From Psychrobacter urativorans (lineage in GTDB: Bacteria > Pseudomonadota > Gammaproteobacteria > Pseudomonadales > Moraxellaceae): DNA of 64,000 bases. The stretch lies in the NCBI RefSeq assembly GCF_904846695.1, contig NZ_CAJHBR010000003.1, positions 124,001 through 188,000 on the forward strand. Direction: 5' to 3'. Below are positions 53,577 to 63,241 of the stretch, piece after piece. Position 1 is the first letter of the stretch, and each line of letters opens with the position of its first letter. The notes beneath the pieces were generated by a model. It saw only the letters and a program-made list of their open reading frames with translations, made no database searches and had not been told where the DNA came from. The translations under genes were made by a program, and so were the position numbers.

Positions 53577-54278
53577 TTAATGTTTTACTCGCGTCATCGC
53601 AAGCATCTGCTTATTTTCGATAACAGTGACATTATTGATACTAGGTTCAGGGCGGTACTTGTTGCGCTCATATATATCGTGAGCGCTCATCGCCATAGCA
53701 CTAGCGACACGTTTGGCAGAGATAGGATGTAGCGGTAGGGATTCAGATAACAGCGGCGAAATCAGCTGAAAAGCTTTTTGACTGATGCTCTCTAACGGAC
53801 GCCCTTTGTGTTTGCCAAGTAATAATGAGGGACGAAATATTACCAACTGGCTAAAATCCAACTCAGTTATCGAGTTTTCTGTCTCAGCTTTCACTTTATT
53901 GTACAAAAAGCGGCTATCAATATCAGCATTCATTGATGAGAGTAAAAAGAAGTTTTCCACACCCTTGCTATGACAGAGCTTAGCAAAGTTAACATTATAA
54001 TCATGATCAACTTTACGGAAGACTTCATCACTGCCGGCCTGTTTTTTAGTAGTGCCAAGGCAACTAAAAGCGTCAGTACTCTTATTTACCCCAATGCTAG
54101 TAAACACTTCGGTTAAGTTGTCAAAATCATTAACTTGATAAAAATGCATACTGGCATTGATATAGCGCGGTGGACGCCGTGCAATCACGATTAAGGTATC
54201 GTAAAGCTCACTAAGCTGCTTGACAAGATGTTGTCCTACCAACCCTGTCGCGCCAATAACTATTGCTTTTCGTTGCAT
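53577..54278 (-). CDS. NAD(P)-binding short-chain oxidoreductase-like protein
   Basis: 233 residues. N-terminal Rossmann motif GATGLVGQHLVKQL, then FSCLGTTKKQAGSDEVFRKV, DHDYNVNFAKLCHSKGVENF and LLSSMNAD, typical of the atypical SDR group related to HTATIP2/YbjT-like proteins. The usual YxxxK pair is seen as YNKVKAETE. Substrate unknown; no metabolic neighbours give a hint. Monocistronic, upstream of rraA on the same strand. Confidence 0.8.
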   Translation of the reverse strand: MQRKAIVIGATGLVGQHLVKQLSELYDTLIVIARRPPRYINASMHFYQVNDFDNLTEVFTSIGVNKSTDAFSCLGTTKKQAGSDEVFRKVDHDYNVNFAKLCHSKGVENFFLLSSMNADIDSRFLYNKVKAETENSITELDFSQLVIFRPSLLLGKHKGRPLESISQKAFQLISPLLSESLPLHPISAKRVASAMAMSAHDIYERNKYRPEPSINNVTVIENKQMLAMTRVKH

Positions 54279-54577
54279 ATCTTGTCCATTTTTAGAGTCG
54301 TGAGGTCTACCGACCTAATTGTTAAAAAGGTAAGCCCATAACAACCATTGTTACTAATAAAAGCCACCAATGCAATTGGCTACTAAAAGTATGGTATTTC
54401 GGTGAGGAGATATTAATATCATACCTAAGTTGGCGAATAACGGAGTGGTTTGTTGACGATTTATTGTAAGGGATTTTATCAGCTAAGTATATTAGGGTCA
54501 TATTTGCTAATCATAGCCGTATTACGCCAAATACTAGCTAAGTATTGCACTTGTTTACGCATTGGCTATCAAATATA

Positions 54578-54606
54578 TTGTTCTAAGCGCAATAATTTGC
54601 TAAGAT
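54578..54606 (+). promoter_or_regulatory. Candidate rpsT promoter
   Basis: TTGTTC (54578-54583), 17-base spacer, TAAGAT (54601-54606). Start would be near 54613, just before the leader hairpin. Confidence 0.4.
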
Positions 54607-54624
54607 AACCGCCTTTACACGTTA

Positions 54625-54651
54625 AGACTATTTAATTATTCCAAATAGTCT
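54625..54651 (+). other. Hairpin in the rpsT leader
   Basis: AGACTATTT (54625-54633) / AAATAGTCT (54643-54651), nine perfect pairs, nine-base loop, no T run. It sits about 140 bases before the start codon. Confidence 0.5.
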
Positions 54652-54787
54652 CAGCGTTTGCGATGGCTTATTTATATTTGTCATCGATATTATTAATAAT
54701 GAAACGGCTGTTCATTACTAATGATGATTAAGCCAATTATTGCAACTCACATTCATATTTTTATCTGTCTTTATCAAGGAGATACGC

Positions 54788-55054
54788 GTGGCTAATACTG
54801 CACAAGCTCGTAAACGCGCCCGTCAAAACACTAAACGTCGTCAGAACTCTGCGTCACAACGCTCTATGGTTCGTACTTACTTAAAGCGTGTTGATGCGGC
54901 AATCGCAGCTAAAGATTATGACGCGGCTACCGAAGCTTACAAAAAAGCGGTACCGGTTCTTGATCGTATGGCTGACAAAGGTATTATTCATAAGAATAAA
55001 GCGGCTCGTCGTAAAAGTCGCCTAAACAAAACTATCAAAGGCCTACAAGCTTAA
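54788..55054 (+). CDS. rpsT: Small ribosomal subunit protein bS20
   Basis: 88 residues starting at GTG 54788 with AAGGAG six bases upstream; the longer frame from 54740 adds residues foreign to S20. [18 protein letters not shown] and [19 protein letters not shown] are diagnostic. S20 binds 16S rRNA early in 30S assembly. A non-ATG start and a structured leader are typical of rpsT, where both matter for autoregulation in E. coli. Confidence 0.97.
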   Translation: MANTAQARKRARQNTKRRQNSASQRSMVRTYLKRVDAAIAAKDYDAATEAYKKAVPVLDRMADKGIIHKNKAARRKSRLNKTIKGLQA

Positions 55055-55076
55055 GACTGTTTTAGTTTAGACTGTA

Positions 55077-55112
55077 CGAAAAAAAACCTTGTCCTAGTGA
55101 CAAGGTTTTTTT
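55077..55112. terminator. Bidirectional intrinsic terminator
   Basis: AAAAAACCTTGTC / GACAAGGTTTTTT around CTAGT, between rpsT and the histidine phosphatase gene. Confidence 0.92.
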
Positions 55113-55194
55113 ATGCCGATAAAAAGCTATTTAAATACTGCTAATCACCTTAGTTAATGCGTTAGTAAACAAACCGCAGACTCAATCAGTAAGC

Positions 55195-56040
55195 TTAATG
55201 CCACTTAACTTCAGGTGGTAGTAATAACTTGCTCTGATGGCTCTGAGGATAGCCTGAAGAGTAATAATCCTCCAGCAAGCTGCTCACGGTACGGCTATGG
55301 ACTTTACCACGCCAGACGAGATGAACGCTAGTTTCAATAAAAGGTTTATGATCGAACCACAAAAACACTCCCTCCATCATCTTTGGCCAATCATTCCAGC
55401 CCACTTCTTTGATGTCGAACATTACAGCCAAGAATGCGGATAATAAAGTGTCATGACTGACTGCAAGCATTAAATGACCTTGCTCTGGCTGATGCTGATA
55501 AAACAGCGACAAGATATCTATGCCACCTTGATAAGAATTCTTGGTGCCTTGAAGATTACCTTGCAAAAACCTATTGATGAAATTTAGTACCCCAATCTCT
55601 TTAAATACCTCACTAACCGTTTCAGGCTCAGTCACTAAGCTGCCAGGCTCTACTAATAATGACTGATGAGCTATGCAACGTTGCAAGCCTGCACCTTCTT
55701 GCATCAATTGTGCGGTGTCAATGCACCGTCCTATAGGGCTTGAGATGCTATCAACATCAAGGGAGTAAGGTAGATTACCGTCTAGCCAACGCCCCCAAGA
55801 CTTAGCCAGTACCCGACCCTTAGCAGTTAGTGGCAGCTGATAGCTAGTAAAGCCGTTACCATCAGAACGCTCACGTAATGAGTGTCTAGTGAATAGAATC
55901 AGTCGTTTGTCAGTAGGCAATAAGCTAACTGAAGGCACCATACTATCGGGCAGATGCGCAGGTGCTGATATGTTCAATACTGGCTTTACCAGCATTTCAG
56001 CTGATAATTCAGCACTAGATGATGTAGGGTATTTGCTCAT
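55195..56040 (-). CDS. Histidine phosphatase superfamily protein
   Basis: 281 residues. The phosphoacceptor motif reads LFTRHSLRERSDGNGF (RHS where RHG is usual), followed by SSPIGRCIDTAQLM and the second catalytic histidine in LAVSHDTLLSAF. This spacing fits the acid-phosphatase-like branch of the family. The ~45 N-terminal residues are Ser/Pro-rich and not a clear signal peptide, so it is probably cytoplasmic. Substrate unknown. It converges on rpsT. Confidence 0.8.
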   Translation of the reverse strand: MSKYPTSSSAELSAEMLVKPVLNISAPAHLPDSMVPSVSLLPTDKRLILFTRHSLRERSDGNGFTSYQLPLTAKGRVLAKSWGRWLDGNLPYSLDVDSISSPIGRCIDTAQLMQEGAGLQRCIAHQSLLVEPGSLVTEPETVSEVFKEIGVLNFINRFLQGNLQGTKNSYQGGIDILSLFYQHQPEQGHLMLAVSHDTLLSAFLAVMFDIKEVGWNDWPKMMEGVFLWFDHKPFIETSVHLVWRGKVHSRTVSSLLEDYYSSGYPQSHQSKLLLPPEVKWH

Positions 56041-56175
56041 AATAGCTAGCGTAGCAGATTTTTTGTCTGGAGTGAACGAAATACAAATTTGGTAGCAATA
56101 TAACTAAAGATACCTGAAAATAACTAACGCTGTTAGCATTATTAGTAATTAACCATTAATACCCGGTAATACGCT

Positions 56176-56970
56176 CTAAATCTCGATCACTCTATCCCAA
56201 GCAAACTCAATATCGGTACTACTAACCTCATTAGGATAAGCCCGAGGATTAACGATGACTCTAGTTTTATCAATACGATAATCAAAGGCTTCATGGGTAT
56301 GGCCATGCACCCATAATACTGGTGCCCAAGACTCACTCATCCATGCCGATAAATCACTGACAAAAGCGGCATTACTAGGTAAGGTGGCATACTTCTCTGA
56401 CACTGATAGAGGGCTAATACTGTGATGACTCATCACTATCGTTTTTTTGCCTAATTGCTCAGCCGTGATCAGCGCTTGCTGAAGCCAGTGACGCTGCTTA
56501 GTATGTAACTGTATTGATAACTCAGGCGAGAATAGATCCGTACCAGCATAGATTTGCTTATAATCACGCATAAAGCGTCGGGCCGTTGCCATAGTGTCTT
56601 CATTGGCTTGATACTGATAATCTGTCCACAAGGTACAGCCTAAAATACGTACTTCACCTATGTCTATATGCTGACATTGCAGCACCCTAACGCCTTGGTT
56701 GCTCACTGCATTATAGTTGTCCCAAGTAGCCAGCTTCTGATCGAAATGTAGCACGTCTTCATTAAAATACTCATGATTACCAGCAACCGTAATTAGCGGT
56801 ACTTGCAAGCGTTCTGCCTGCTGCTGCAGCCACGGCATGCCAGTATCACTGTTTGCAGTATCACCAGCCACTAACACTACATCGGCATCCGTCTTTGGGA
56901 TGTGACCTAGCTCTTGTGATTGTCTGGCGTAACTGTCTATATGTAAGTCGCTTAAAATCTGTAGTTTCAT
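56176..56970 (-). CDS. Calcineurin-like metallophosphoesterase
   Basis: 264 residues from the ATG at 56970; a TTG three codons earlier is the alternative. Metal-binding motifs in order: LSDLHID, VAGDTAN, AGNHEYF, MSHHSIS and WVHGHTHEAFDY, a full active site. Related proteins hydrolyse phosphodiesters or phosphomonoesters with Mn or Fe; the substrate here is unknown. Lies between pyrF and the histidine phosphatase gene on the same strand; the pyrF terminator separates it from pyrF. Confidence 0.85.
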   Translation of the reverse strand: MKLQILSDLHIDSYARQSQELGHIPKTDADVVLVAGDTANSDTGMPWLQQQAERLQVPLITVAGNHEYFNEDVLHFDQKLATWDNYNAVSNQGVRVLQCQHIDIGEVRILGCTLWTDYQYQANEDTMATARRFMRDYKQIYAGTDLFSPELSIQLHTKQRHWLQQALITAEQLGKKTIVMSHHSISPLSVSEKYATLPSNAAFVSDLSAWMSESWAPVLWVHGHTHEAFDYRIDKTRVIVNPRAYPNEVSSTDIEFAWDRVIEI

Positions 56971-57036
56971 ACTATCCAATATTAATAAAAAATGTTAATT
57001 AGTTAACCTACCCCCTATTTATATAGGGCTAGAAAC

Positions 57037-57068
57037 TAAAAAAGACAACTTTAAGCGTTGTCTTTTTT
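57037..57068 (-). terminator. Intrinsic terminator of pyrF
   Basis: AAAAGACAAC / GTTGTCTTTT, seven-base loop, T run. Confidence 0.88.
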
Positions 57069-57089
57069 AATTATAGGCTTATTTGCAGA

Positions 57090-57806
57090 TCAAATACTGT
57101 GCAATATTTGCTGTAACTTGGCGGTTGGATTAACTGCTTGAGTGATCGAACGTCCGATAACCAAATAGTCAGAGCCTTCTGCAAGTGCCTGTTTAGGGGT
57201 GCAGATACGTTGCTGATCATCATTACTATCTTCTGGCAGACGTATACCGGGCGTAATTAGCTTAAAGTCATGACCACACAGTGCCTTGATCACTTTTGCC
57301 TCTTGCGCTGAACATACTACCCCATCAAGACCTGAGCGTTGAGTTAACTGAGCTAAGCGACTGACTTGAGTATCTAAATCACTTTCCACTCCAATCTGCG
57401 CTAGCATAGTCTGATCCATAGAAGTCAGGACTGTGACAGCGATGAGGAGCGTCTGATAATTGCCGTCTAGCAGACGTCGCTTAGCTAATGACATAGCTTT
57501 TTCGCCAGCGCTAGCATGGACATTAACCATCCACACTCCCATGTCAGCAGCTGCTAGAACTGCTTGTGCTGTAGTATTGGGAATATCATGGAACTTTAAG
57601 TCCAAAAAGACTTCAAACTGACGCTGATGTAGAGCTTCTACAATAGCAGGGCCTGAACGAGTAAATAACTCTTTACCTACTTTTAAGCGGCAAAGCGTTG
57701 GATCCAAGCTATCTGCTAATGCTAGAGCCTCAGCTATTGACGCGCTGTCTAAAGCCACAATAATTGGAGAAGTTATCTGCTTAGAAATTTGTAAATTATC
57801 AGTCAT
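57090..57806 (-). CDS. pyrF: Orotidine 5'-phosphate decarboxylase
   Basis: 238 residues. [19 protein letters not shown], the catalytic [12 protein letters not shown] (Asp-Lys-x-x-Asp) and [16 protein letters not shown] with YLVIGRSIT are signatures of the family. It decarboxylates OMP to UMP, the last step of pyrimidine synthesis. It follows lapA after about 115 bases on the same strand; in E. coli lapB lies between them, here it does not. Confidence 0.97.
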   Translation of the reverse strand: MTDNLQISKQITSPIIVALDSASIAEALALADSLDPTLCRLKVGKELFTRSGPAIVEALHQRQFEVFLDLKFHDIPNTTAQAVLAAADMGVWMVNVHASAGEKAMSLAKRRLLDGNYQTLLIAVTVLTSMDQTMLAQIGVESDLDTQVSRLAQLTQRSGLDGVVCSAQEAKVIKALCGHDFKLITPGIRLPEDSNDDQQRICTPKQALAEGSDYLVIGRSITQAVNPTAKLQQILHSI

Positions 57807-57923
57807 AGCGATGCCGTTCTATATCATATTTTAAATTAATATTACGCTAGGACATGTTGAACCTTCGATTACAGCAATGACTACCTAGGAAGATTCAACA
57901 CGAATAAATAGTAACTATAACTA

Positions 57924-58337
57924 TTAGTCAAGTTTACGTTTGCTCAGTACTGTTGCATCTGAAGGATTAGCAATTCTATTACTGTCATTATCGATACGAA
58001 CATTAGAGGCACCATAAACCGCCTCTTCTACTGTTGGTGCGTTAGCTTGTCTATCTATAACTACCTTGGCCTGATCTAACTGCTCTTGTAGGCTATTATT
58101 CTGCTTTTGTAAGCGCGATATTTCCCACTTGTTCTGCAAGACTCGGAACATTAACAACGCTAATAGCATGCCGATGATAATACCTAAAATCATACAAAGT
58201 ATGAGCAATAACCCTAAATTCATAGCAGGGGCTTGCGAGAATAGCAGGTTTACACCTATATCAGCATTATTGGCTAAGACTAAGCCTAATGCATAAGCAA
58301 AGCTCAAAAATAACAATATAAATAACAGAATACGCAT
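57924..58337 (-). CDS. lapA: LapA-domain membrane protein
   Basis: 137 residues. Two N-terminal membrane helices (~4-22 and ~40-66; LLFILLFLSFAYALGLVLAN, LGLLLILCMILGIIIGMLLA) followed by a cytoplasmic coiled coil (NKWEISRLQKQNNSLQEQLD) and a polar tail. This is the LapA (DUF1049) layout; LapA works with LapB in E. coli to control LpxC and lipopolysaccharide synthesis. The position after ihfB is conserved; lapB is absent from the locus. Confidence 0.88.
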   Translation of the reverse strand: MRILLFILLFLSFAYALGLVLANNADIGVNLLFSQAPAMNLGLLLILCMILGIIIGMLLALLMFRVLQNKWEISRLQKQNNSLQEQLDQAKVVIDRQANAPTVEEAVYGASNVRIDNDSNRIANPSDATVLSKRKLD

Positions 58338-58408
58338 GGTATAAACACCTTAACAGTAAGTATTAGAGACTAATTTAAAACAACTCGTTACCAATAAAAA
58401 GCCAATAG

Positions 58409-58708
58409 TTAAGCTATGGTGTCGTTTACTGCCTCACGCAAAGCTTTACCGGGTTTAAAATGAGGAATAGCTTTAGCCGGTACTGGAACGGTTTCTCCCG
58501 TTTTTGGATTACGACCCATACGAGCTCGACGATGATGAAGACAAAAACTACCAAATCCACGAACTTCTACTCGACCATCATTCGCTAAGGTATCTACCAT
58601 CAAGTTTAGTATTTCGCGTACAGCATCATCTACAACCACATCAGTCATAGTGTCACAGTTAACACTTAAGTTATTGATAAAATCAGATTTATTAATCGTT
58701 TGTTGCAT
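58409..58708 (-). CDS. ihfB: Integration host factor subunit beta
   Basis: 99 residues of the HU/IHF fold: NKSDFINNLSV, GRVEVRGFGSFCLHHRRARM and GRNPKTGETVPVPAKAIPHF, where the RxxRxGRNPKTG arm and its position after rpsA mark IHF-beta instead of HU. With IHF-alpha it bends DNA sharply at specific sites. A stretch CDTMTDVVVDDAVREIL replaces the usual shorter helix. Confidence 0.95.
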   Translation of the reverse strand: MQQTINKSDFINNLSVNCDTMTDVVVDDAVREILNLMVDTLANDGRVEVRGFGSFCLHHRRARMGRNPKTGETVPVPAKAIPHFKPGKALREAVNDTIA

Positions 58709-59017
58709 TGTTACGCTTGCCTTATTAGTAAATGGTTACGTTTGCCAATGGAATTTTGACTCAAGCAAAATTTAATTAGAGAGGTTAAAAATTTCTCTAA
58801 AGATGTATATTTACTATTTTACATTTAGTTACTAGTATTGTACATAGTAATAGGAAATTCGGTCAATATCAACAGAATATCATGATCTTAAACAGCCATG
58901 GTTTTTGGCCTTAATCCTATAAAAGAGTTAATAATCGTAAAATACAAATGCAAAAAGAGCGACCTAAGTCGCTCTCTTATAGTATTACTTATTGATCAGT
59001 GGTTATTAAAAAGCAGC
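58709..59017. other. Gap between rpsA and ihfB
   Basis: About 310 bases holding the rpsA terminator and the ihfB promoter region. An AT-rich segment near 58800-58850 is where the promoter is expected; no clear element pair was picked. Confidence 0.4.
58951..58976 (-). terminator. Intrinsic terminator of rpsA
   Basis: On the minus strand AGAGCGAC / GTCGCTCT around TTAG, then TTTTT. Confidence 0.85.
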
Positions 59018-60709
59018 TTATTGCATTTGCTCTTTGATCAAGTCACCGATAGTTTTTGGCTGAGCATCAGAACCTGGAGCAGCAGCAGTAGTGCTTGCGC
59101 CGCCAAGATCTTTAATTGCTTGACGCTCTTCAGCTTCATCTTTAGCTTTGATTGACAAGCTGATGTTACGAGTCTTACGATCAACACTGATGATTTTAGC
59201 TTCAACATCATCACCAACAGTCAGATGCTTAGTAGCATCTTCAACGCGGTCACGTTGGATCTCAGAGGCACGTAGATAAGCTTCTACTTCGTCTGCAAGC
59301 TCAATAGTTGCGCCTTTAGCATCAACTTCTTTTACTTTACCATTAACGATAGCACCACGGTCATTGTTAACCAAGTATTCGTTAAATGGATCTGAACTTA
59401 GTTGCTTAACACCTAGGCTGATACGGTTAGCTTCTGCATCTACAGACAATACCATAGCTTCTACGGTGTCGCCTTTATTGTAGTTACGGATAGCGTCTTC
59501 GCCAGTCTCATTCCAAGAGATATCAGATAGGTGTACTAGCCCATCGATACCGCCATCTAGACCAATGAAGATACCAAAGTCAGTGATTGACTTGATAGTG
59601 CCAGAGATTTTATCACCGCGCTCATGTTTCTTATCAAACTCATCCCATGGATTAGCAAGAGTCTGTTTGATACCTAAGCTGATACGACGACGTTCTTCAT
59701 CGATATCAAGAATCATTACTTCAACTTCATCGCCCACTTGAACTACTTTAGATGGGTGGATGTTTTTGTTAGTATGATCCATCTCTGATACGTGAACTAG
59801 ACCTTCGATACCTTCAGAGATTTCAGCGAAACAACCATAATCAGTAAGGTTAGTTACGCGAGCTTTAACTACGCTACCTACTGGGTAAGTACCGCCAACG
59901 TTATCCCAAGGATCAGTACCAAGTTGTTTTAGACCTAAGCTTACGCGATTGCGCTCACGATCAAACTTCAATACTTTAACTTTTAGGTCTTGACCAACTT
60001 CAACGACTTCAGATGGATGCTTAATACGACGCCATGCCATATCAGTGATATGCAATAGACCATCGATACCACCTAGATCTACGAACGCACCATAATCAGT
60101 AAGGTTCTTAACGATACCTTCGATCTCGATACCTTCTTCAAGCTTGTTCAATAGCTCTTCGCGTTCAGCTGAGTTTTCAGCTTCCATAACGGCACGACGA
60201 CTAACAACAACGTTGTTACGCTTTTGATCAAGTTTAATAACTTTAAACTCTAGCTCTTTGCCTTCAAGGTGCGTAGTGTCACGAATAGGACGAACATCTA
60301 CTAATGAACCTGGTAGGAACGCACGTACTGAACCGATATCAACAGTAAAACCGCCTTTAACTTTACTTGAAATAATACCTTTTACAATCTCATCATTGTC
60401 AGAGATTTTTTCAAGGATATTCCAAGTTTCAACGCGTTTGGCTTTTTCACGTGACAGTAAGGTTTGACCCATACCGTTATCAACCGCTTCAACCACAACG
60501 TCGACAGTATCGCCAACTTCAACTTCAAGTTCGCCTTCTTCGCTTAAAAACTCTTCACGAGCGACAATACCTTCAGATTTCAGACCAGTATCAACAGTGA
60601 TCCAGTCGTTATCGATGGCCACAACAGTACCTGTAATAACCGAGCCACGCTCGATATCAAGACCTGTTTCTTCAATGCTCGCTTCAAATAGTTCAGCAAA
60701 TGATTCCAT
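59018..60709 (-). CDS. rpsA: Small ribosomal subunit protein bS1
   Basis: 563 residues with six S1 domains; repeated units such as [40 protein letters not shown] and [20 protein letters not shown] are clear. The start [14 protein letters not shown] is typical. S1 brings mRNA to the 30S subunit and represses its own message. The ribosome site is a weak AGGTAG, in keeping with other rpsA genes, and a strong hairpin lies in the leader. Between cmk and ihfB as in E. coli. Confidence 0.98.
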   Translation of the reverse strand: MESFAELFEASIEETGLDIERGSVITGTVVAIDNDWITVDTGLKSEGIVAREEFLSEEGELEVEVGDTVDVVVEAVDNGMGQTLLSREKAKRVETWNILEKISDNDEIVKGIISSKVKGGFTVDIGSVRAFLPGSLVDVRPIRDTTHLEGKELEFKVIKLDQKRNNVVVSRRAVMEAENSAEREELLNKLEEGIEIEGIVKNLTDYGAFVDLGGIDGLLHITDMAWRRIKHPSEVVEVGQDLKVKVLKFDRERNRVSLGLKQLGTDPWDNVGGTYPVGSVVKARVTNLTDYGCFAEISEGIEGLVHVSEMDHTNKNIHPSKVVQVGDEVEVMILDIDEERRRISLGIKQTLANPWDEFDKKHERGDKISGTIKSITDFGIFIGLDGGIDGLVHLSDISWNETGEDAIRNYNKGDTVEAMVLSVDAEANRISLGVKQLSSDPFNEYLVNNDRGAIVNGKVKEVDAKGATIELADEVEAYLRASEIQRDRVEDATKHLTVGDDVEAKIISVDRKTRNISLSIKAKDEAEERQAIKDLGGASTTAAAPGSDAQPKTIGDLIKEQMQ

Positions 60710-61038
60710 TATGTCTACCTTTGTATAGCCGTATCCTGTCCAGCACAGTACGGATCAAATTTATGAATACATAAAACGAGATACTGGTTTTATATCCTAC
60801 ATATTCATATAATAAAACAGTTGTTGCTAGTAAGTTTAAAGCGGTAACTCACTAGCAACAACAGTCTCAGCCTACTCAAACTCTATAATGCGGTTATGTA
60901 TTTTCTACTAAATAACCCTACGCAAGCTATGTCATTCTAATTACTGCAATTTTATAGTAAAAACCCTATCTTTAGAAGATGTTTTACGTAGCTATTGCAT
61001 TTATTTTTATACTACTAAAAATCTTTAGCTATTTATAA
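60710..61038. other. Gap between cmk and rpsA (rpsA leader)
   Basis: About 330 bases, containing the leader hairpin. The promoter of rpsA could not be fixed; read-through from cmk is possible since no cmk terminator is obvious. Confidence 0.5.
60820..60862 (-). other. Strong hairpin in the rpsA leader
   Basis: GTTGTTGCTAGT (60862-60851 on the minus strand) pairs perfectly over 12 bases with ACTAGCAACAAC (60831-60820), loop of 19 bases. It lies 110-150 bases before the start codon, with no T run. Confidence 0.7.
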
Positions 61039-61791
61039 CTAATCGCAACAGATACCCTTGGCTTGACAATGGCTCTTTATCTGCTGATAAACTTGTTGTG
61101 CATTTAGTGCTGAGCTATCGATTACTAGTGCATCTGCTGCCGGCTTCGATGGCGCAATCGCGCGATTCTCATCACGATCATCACGAGCTTTAATCGTTGC
61201 TAAAATTGAGTCATAACTTGCATTCTCTCCAGCATCCGTCAACTGGGTTACTCGGCGCGCTGCACGGGCTTGGGCACTAGCAGTCAGAAATACTTTAGCG
61301 TCGGCATCTGGAAACACTACCGTCCCCATGTCACGACCATCAGCGACTAATCCTGAACGACTGGCCATATCTTGCTGCAGTTGCAATAGCGCCTGACGAA
61401 CTTGTGGGAATACCGCTACTTGTGAAGCATAGCCACCAACAGTTTCATTACGAATATCAGTACCGATTAAAGTGCCATCAACTAAAATATCTACATTGCC
61501 AGTGGCTTCGTTCGGCTTAAAGCTAATAGCTAACTTTTGAGTTAAAGCCGCAATAGCTTGTTCATCTAATAAGCTATCTGCTAATAGGCCAGCTTCAAAA
61601 GCCTTGAGTCCAACTATGCGATATAAAGCTCCCGAGTCTAGGAGTTGGTAATCCAGCTCTTTGGCTAAACGCCATGCTGCCGTGCCTTTACCTGCACCGC
61701 TTGGCCCATCAATACAAATAACTGGATAGCGTAGCACTTGGCTACTTTTATCAGCAGCTTTAGTATCAGATAATGACGTAAAAGCAGTCAT
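61039..61791 (-). CDS. cmk: Cytidylate kinase
   Basis: About 250 residues from the ATG at 61791; a GTG at 61800 is an alternative, and neither has a strong ribosome site. P-loop CIDGPSGAGKGTAAWRLA, the CMP-binding LDSGALYRIVG and DGRDMGTVVFPDADAKVFLT, with RDDRDENRAIAP, are signatures. It phosphorylates CMP and dCMP. About 20 extra N-terminal residues come before the P-loop strand compared with E. coli (227). Upstream of rpsA as in many bacteria. Confidence 0.96.
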   Translation of the reverse strand: MTAFTSLSDTKAADKSSQVLRYPVICIDGPSGAGKGTAAWRLAKELDYQLLDSGALYRIVGLKAFEAGLLADSLLDEQAIAALTQKLAISFKPNEATGNVDILVDGTLIGTDIRNETVGGYASQVAVFPQVRQALLQLQQDMASRSGLVADGRDMGTVVFPDADAKVFLTASAQARAARRVTQLTDAGENASYDSILATIKARDDRDENRAIAPSKPAADALVIDSSALNAQQVYQQIKSHCQAKGICCD

Positions 61792-61915
61792 AGAACTCAC
61801 TTATAGGCACTCAGGGTAATGTTAGCTATATATTTTTCACAGCCAAATAGGCGCATATTATAGCAAATAAATAGGACTACCACTAGCCTAGTGACAGCAA
61901 TTTTGTTTATTAATA

Positions 61916-62482
61916 TTATTGTGGTTTATTTTTCTTAGCTGCTTTTCGGCGCTGACGAAAGAAGGCTTTTAGCAGCTGAGCACTAGACTCGTTCAGCAAG
62001 CCTCTATTCACCTGCAATTGATGGTTATAAAAATCTTTACTACTCAAGTCCATTTGACTACCTACCATACCTGCACGAGGCTCAAAAGCGGCATAGACCA
62101 ACCTATCAACACGGGCATGAATCATGGCCCCAATGCACATTGTACAAGGCTCTAGTGTCACATATAAAGTAGTCTTTGGCGCTAAGCGGTAGTTATTCAA
62201 ATGCTGACAAGCTCCCCTAATTGCCACGATCTCTGCATGAGCTGTTGCATCGTGACGGCCTATAGGCTCATTAAAGCCATTACCAATAATGGCATTGTCA
62301 TGAATCAACACGGCCCCTACTGGCACCTCACCACAAGCGGCACCTTGTTGTGCCAGCGTCAAAGCATAATGCATCCATTGAACATCTTGCAATGACCAAA
62401 ACTTACTATTAGCGAGCGACTGGCTTATTGATGGCCAGTCATTTGGCAATCGTCTAAGGTGCTGAGAGTTATTATTCATCAT
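61916..62482 (-). CDS. tadA: tRNA-specific adenosine deaminase
   Basis: 188 residues. Zinc and catalytic residues H82 and E84 in TAHAEIVAIRGA, C113 and C116 in EPCTMCIGAMIHAR, plus FEPRAGMVGSQMDL. TadA converts A34 to inosine in tRNA-Arg(ACG). A ~28-residue N-terminal extension is present. It begins three bases after the ung stop, in tandem ATG codons without a good ribosome site, so translation is probably coupled to ung. The C-terminus is basic (RQRRKAAKKNK). Confidence 0.95.
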   Translation of the reverse strand: MMNNNSQHLRRLPNDWPSISQSLANSKFWSLQDVQWMHYALTLAQQGAACGEVPVGAVLIHDNAIIGNGFNEPIGRHDATAHAEIVAIRGACQHLNNYRLAPKTTLYVTLEPCTMCIGAMIHARVDRLVYAAFEPRAGMVGSQMDLSSKDFYNHQLQVNRGLLNESSAQLLKAFFRQRRKAAKKNKPQ

Positions 62483-62485
62483 TGG

Positions 62486-63241
62486 CTACTGCGGTAATTG
62501 CCAGTCAATAGGGGTTTTGCCATATTGTGCTAAATAGTCGTTAGTCTTTGAAAAGGGTCTAGTACCAAAGAACCCGCCACGATTGGCTGCTAGTGGTGAG
62601 GGGTGCACGGCAGTTAAGATAAGATGCTTATCAGTATTAATATATTTACCAGTTTTTTGCGCTTTACTGCCCCATAAAATAAATACTGTATGCTCGGTTT
62701 GTTGATTTATCACTTCAATAACCGCGTCAGTGAACTGCTCCCACCCTGCGTTTTGATGGCTATTAGGCTCGCCTTCACTGACCGTTAAAGAGCTGTTTAG
62801 CAATAACACTCCTTGTTCAGCCCAATACGTCAGATCGCCATGCTTAGAAGTAGCAGTACCGATATCCTGAGCCATCTCTTTTAGCACATTATTAAGCGAA
62901 GGTGGTTTAGGAATGGTCTTAGGCACTGAAAAAGATAAGCCCATAGCTTGACCTGGGCGATGATAAGGATCTTGGCCTAAAATGACTACTTTGACATGCG
63001 CTAAAGGCGTTAAGTTAAAAGCATTAAACATCAGATTGGCTGGCGGATAGATATTAGCCTCTGATTGATAGGCTTGTTTTAAAAAAGCACGCAATTGATC
63101 CATATTGTCAGAAGTTAGCTCTTCTTCCAAGGCTATTTTCCAGTCCTGTGGTAATCGCACATTATCCAAGATAGCTTTTTTTTCTGCTGCTGTTTTATTA
63201 TTACTGACAGCTTCATCGTCATTTTTATCAAACAAATTCAT
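62486..63241 (-). CDS. ung: Uracil-DNA glycosylase (family 1)
   Basis: 251 residues. Catalytic water-activating motif VVILGQDPYHRPGQAMGLSF (D91), the uracil-binding LLLNSSLTV and the DNA-intercalating HPSPLAANRGGFFG are all intact. It removes uracil from DNA. N-terminal ~25 residues are polar and extra compared with E. coli (229). Forms an apparent two-gene operon with tadA. Confidence 0.97.
   Translation of the reverse strand: MNLFDKNDDEAVSNNKTAAEKKAILDNVRLPQDWKIALEEELTSDNMDQLRAFLKQAYQSEANIYPPANLMFNAFNLTPLAHVKVVILGQDPYHRPGQAMGLSFSVPKTIPKPPSLNNVLKEMAQDIGTATSKHGDLTYWAEQGVLLLNSSLTVSEGEPNSHQNAGWEQFTDAVIEVINQQTEHTVFILWGSKAQKTGKYINTDKHLILTAVHPSPLAANRGGFFGTRPFSKTNDYLAQYGKTPIDWQLPQ

Larger units (their letters stand above)
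54279..54787. other. Gap before rpsT
   Basis: About 510 bases. Contains the probable rpsT promoter and leader hairpin listed separately; the left part, upstream of the oxidoreductase-like gene, shows nothing specific. Confidence 0.45.
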
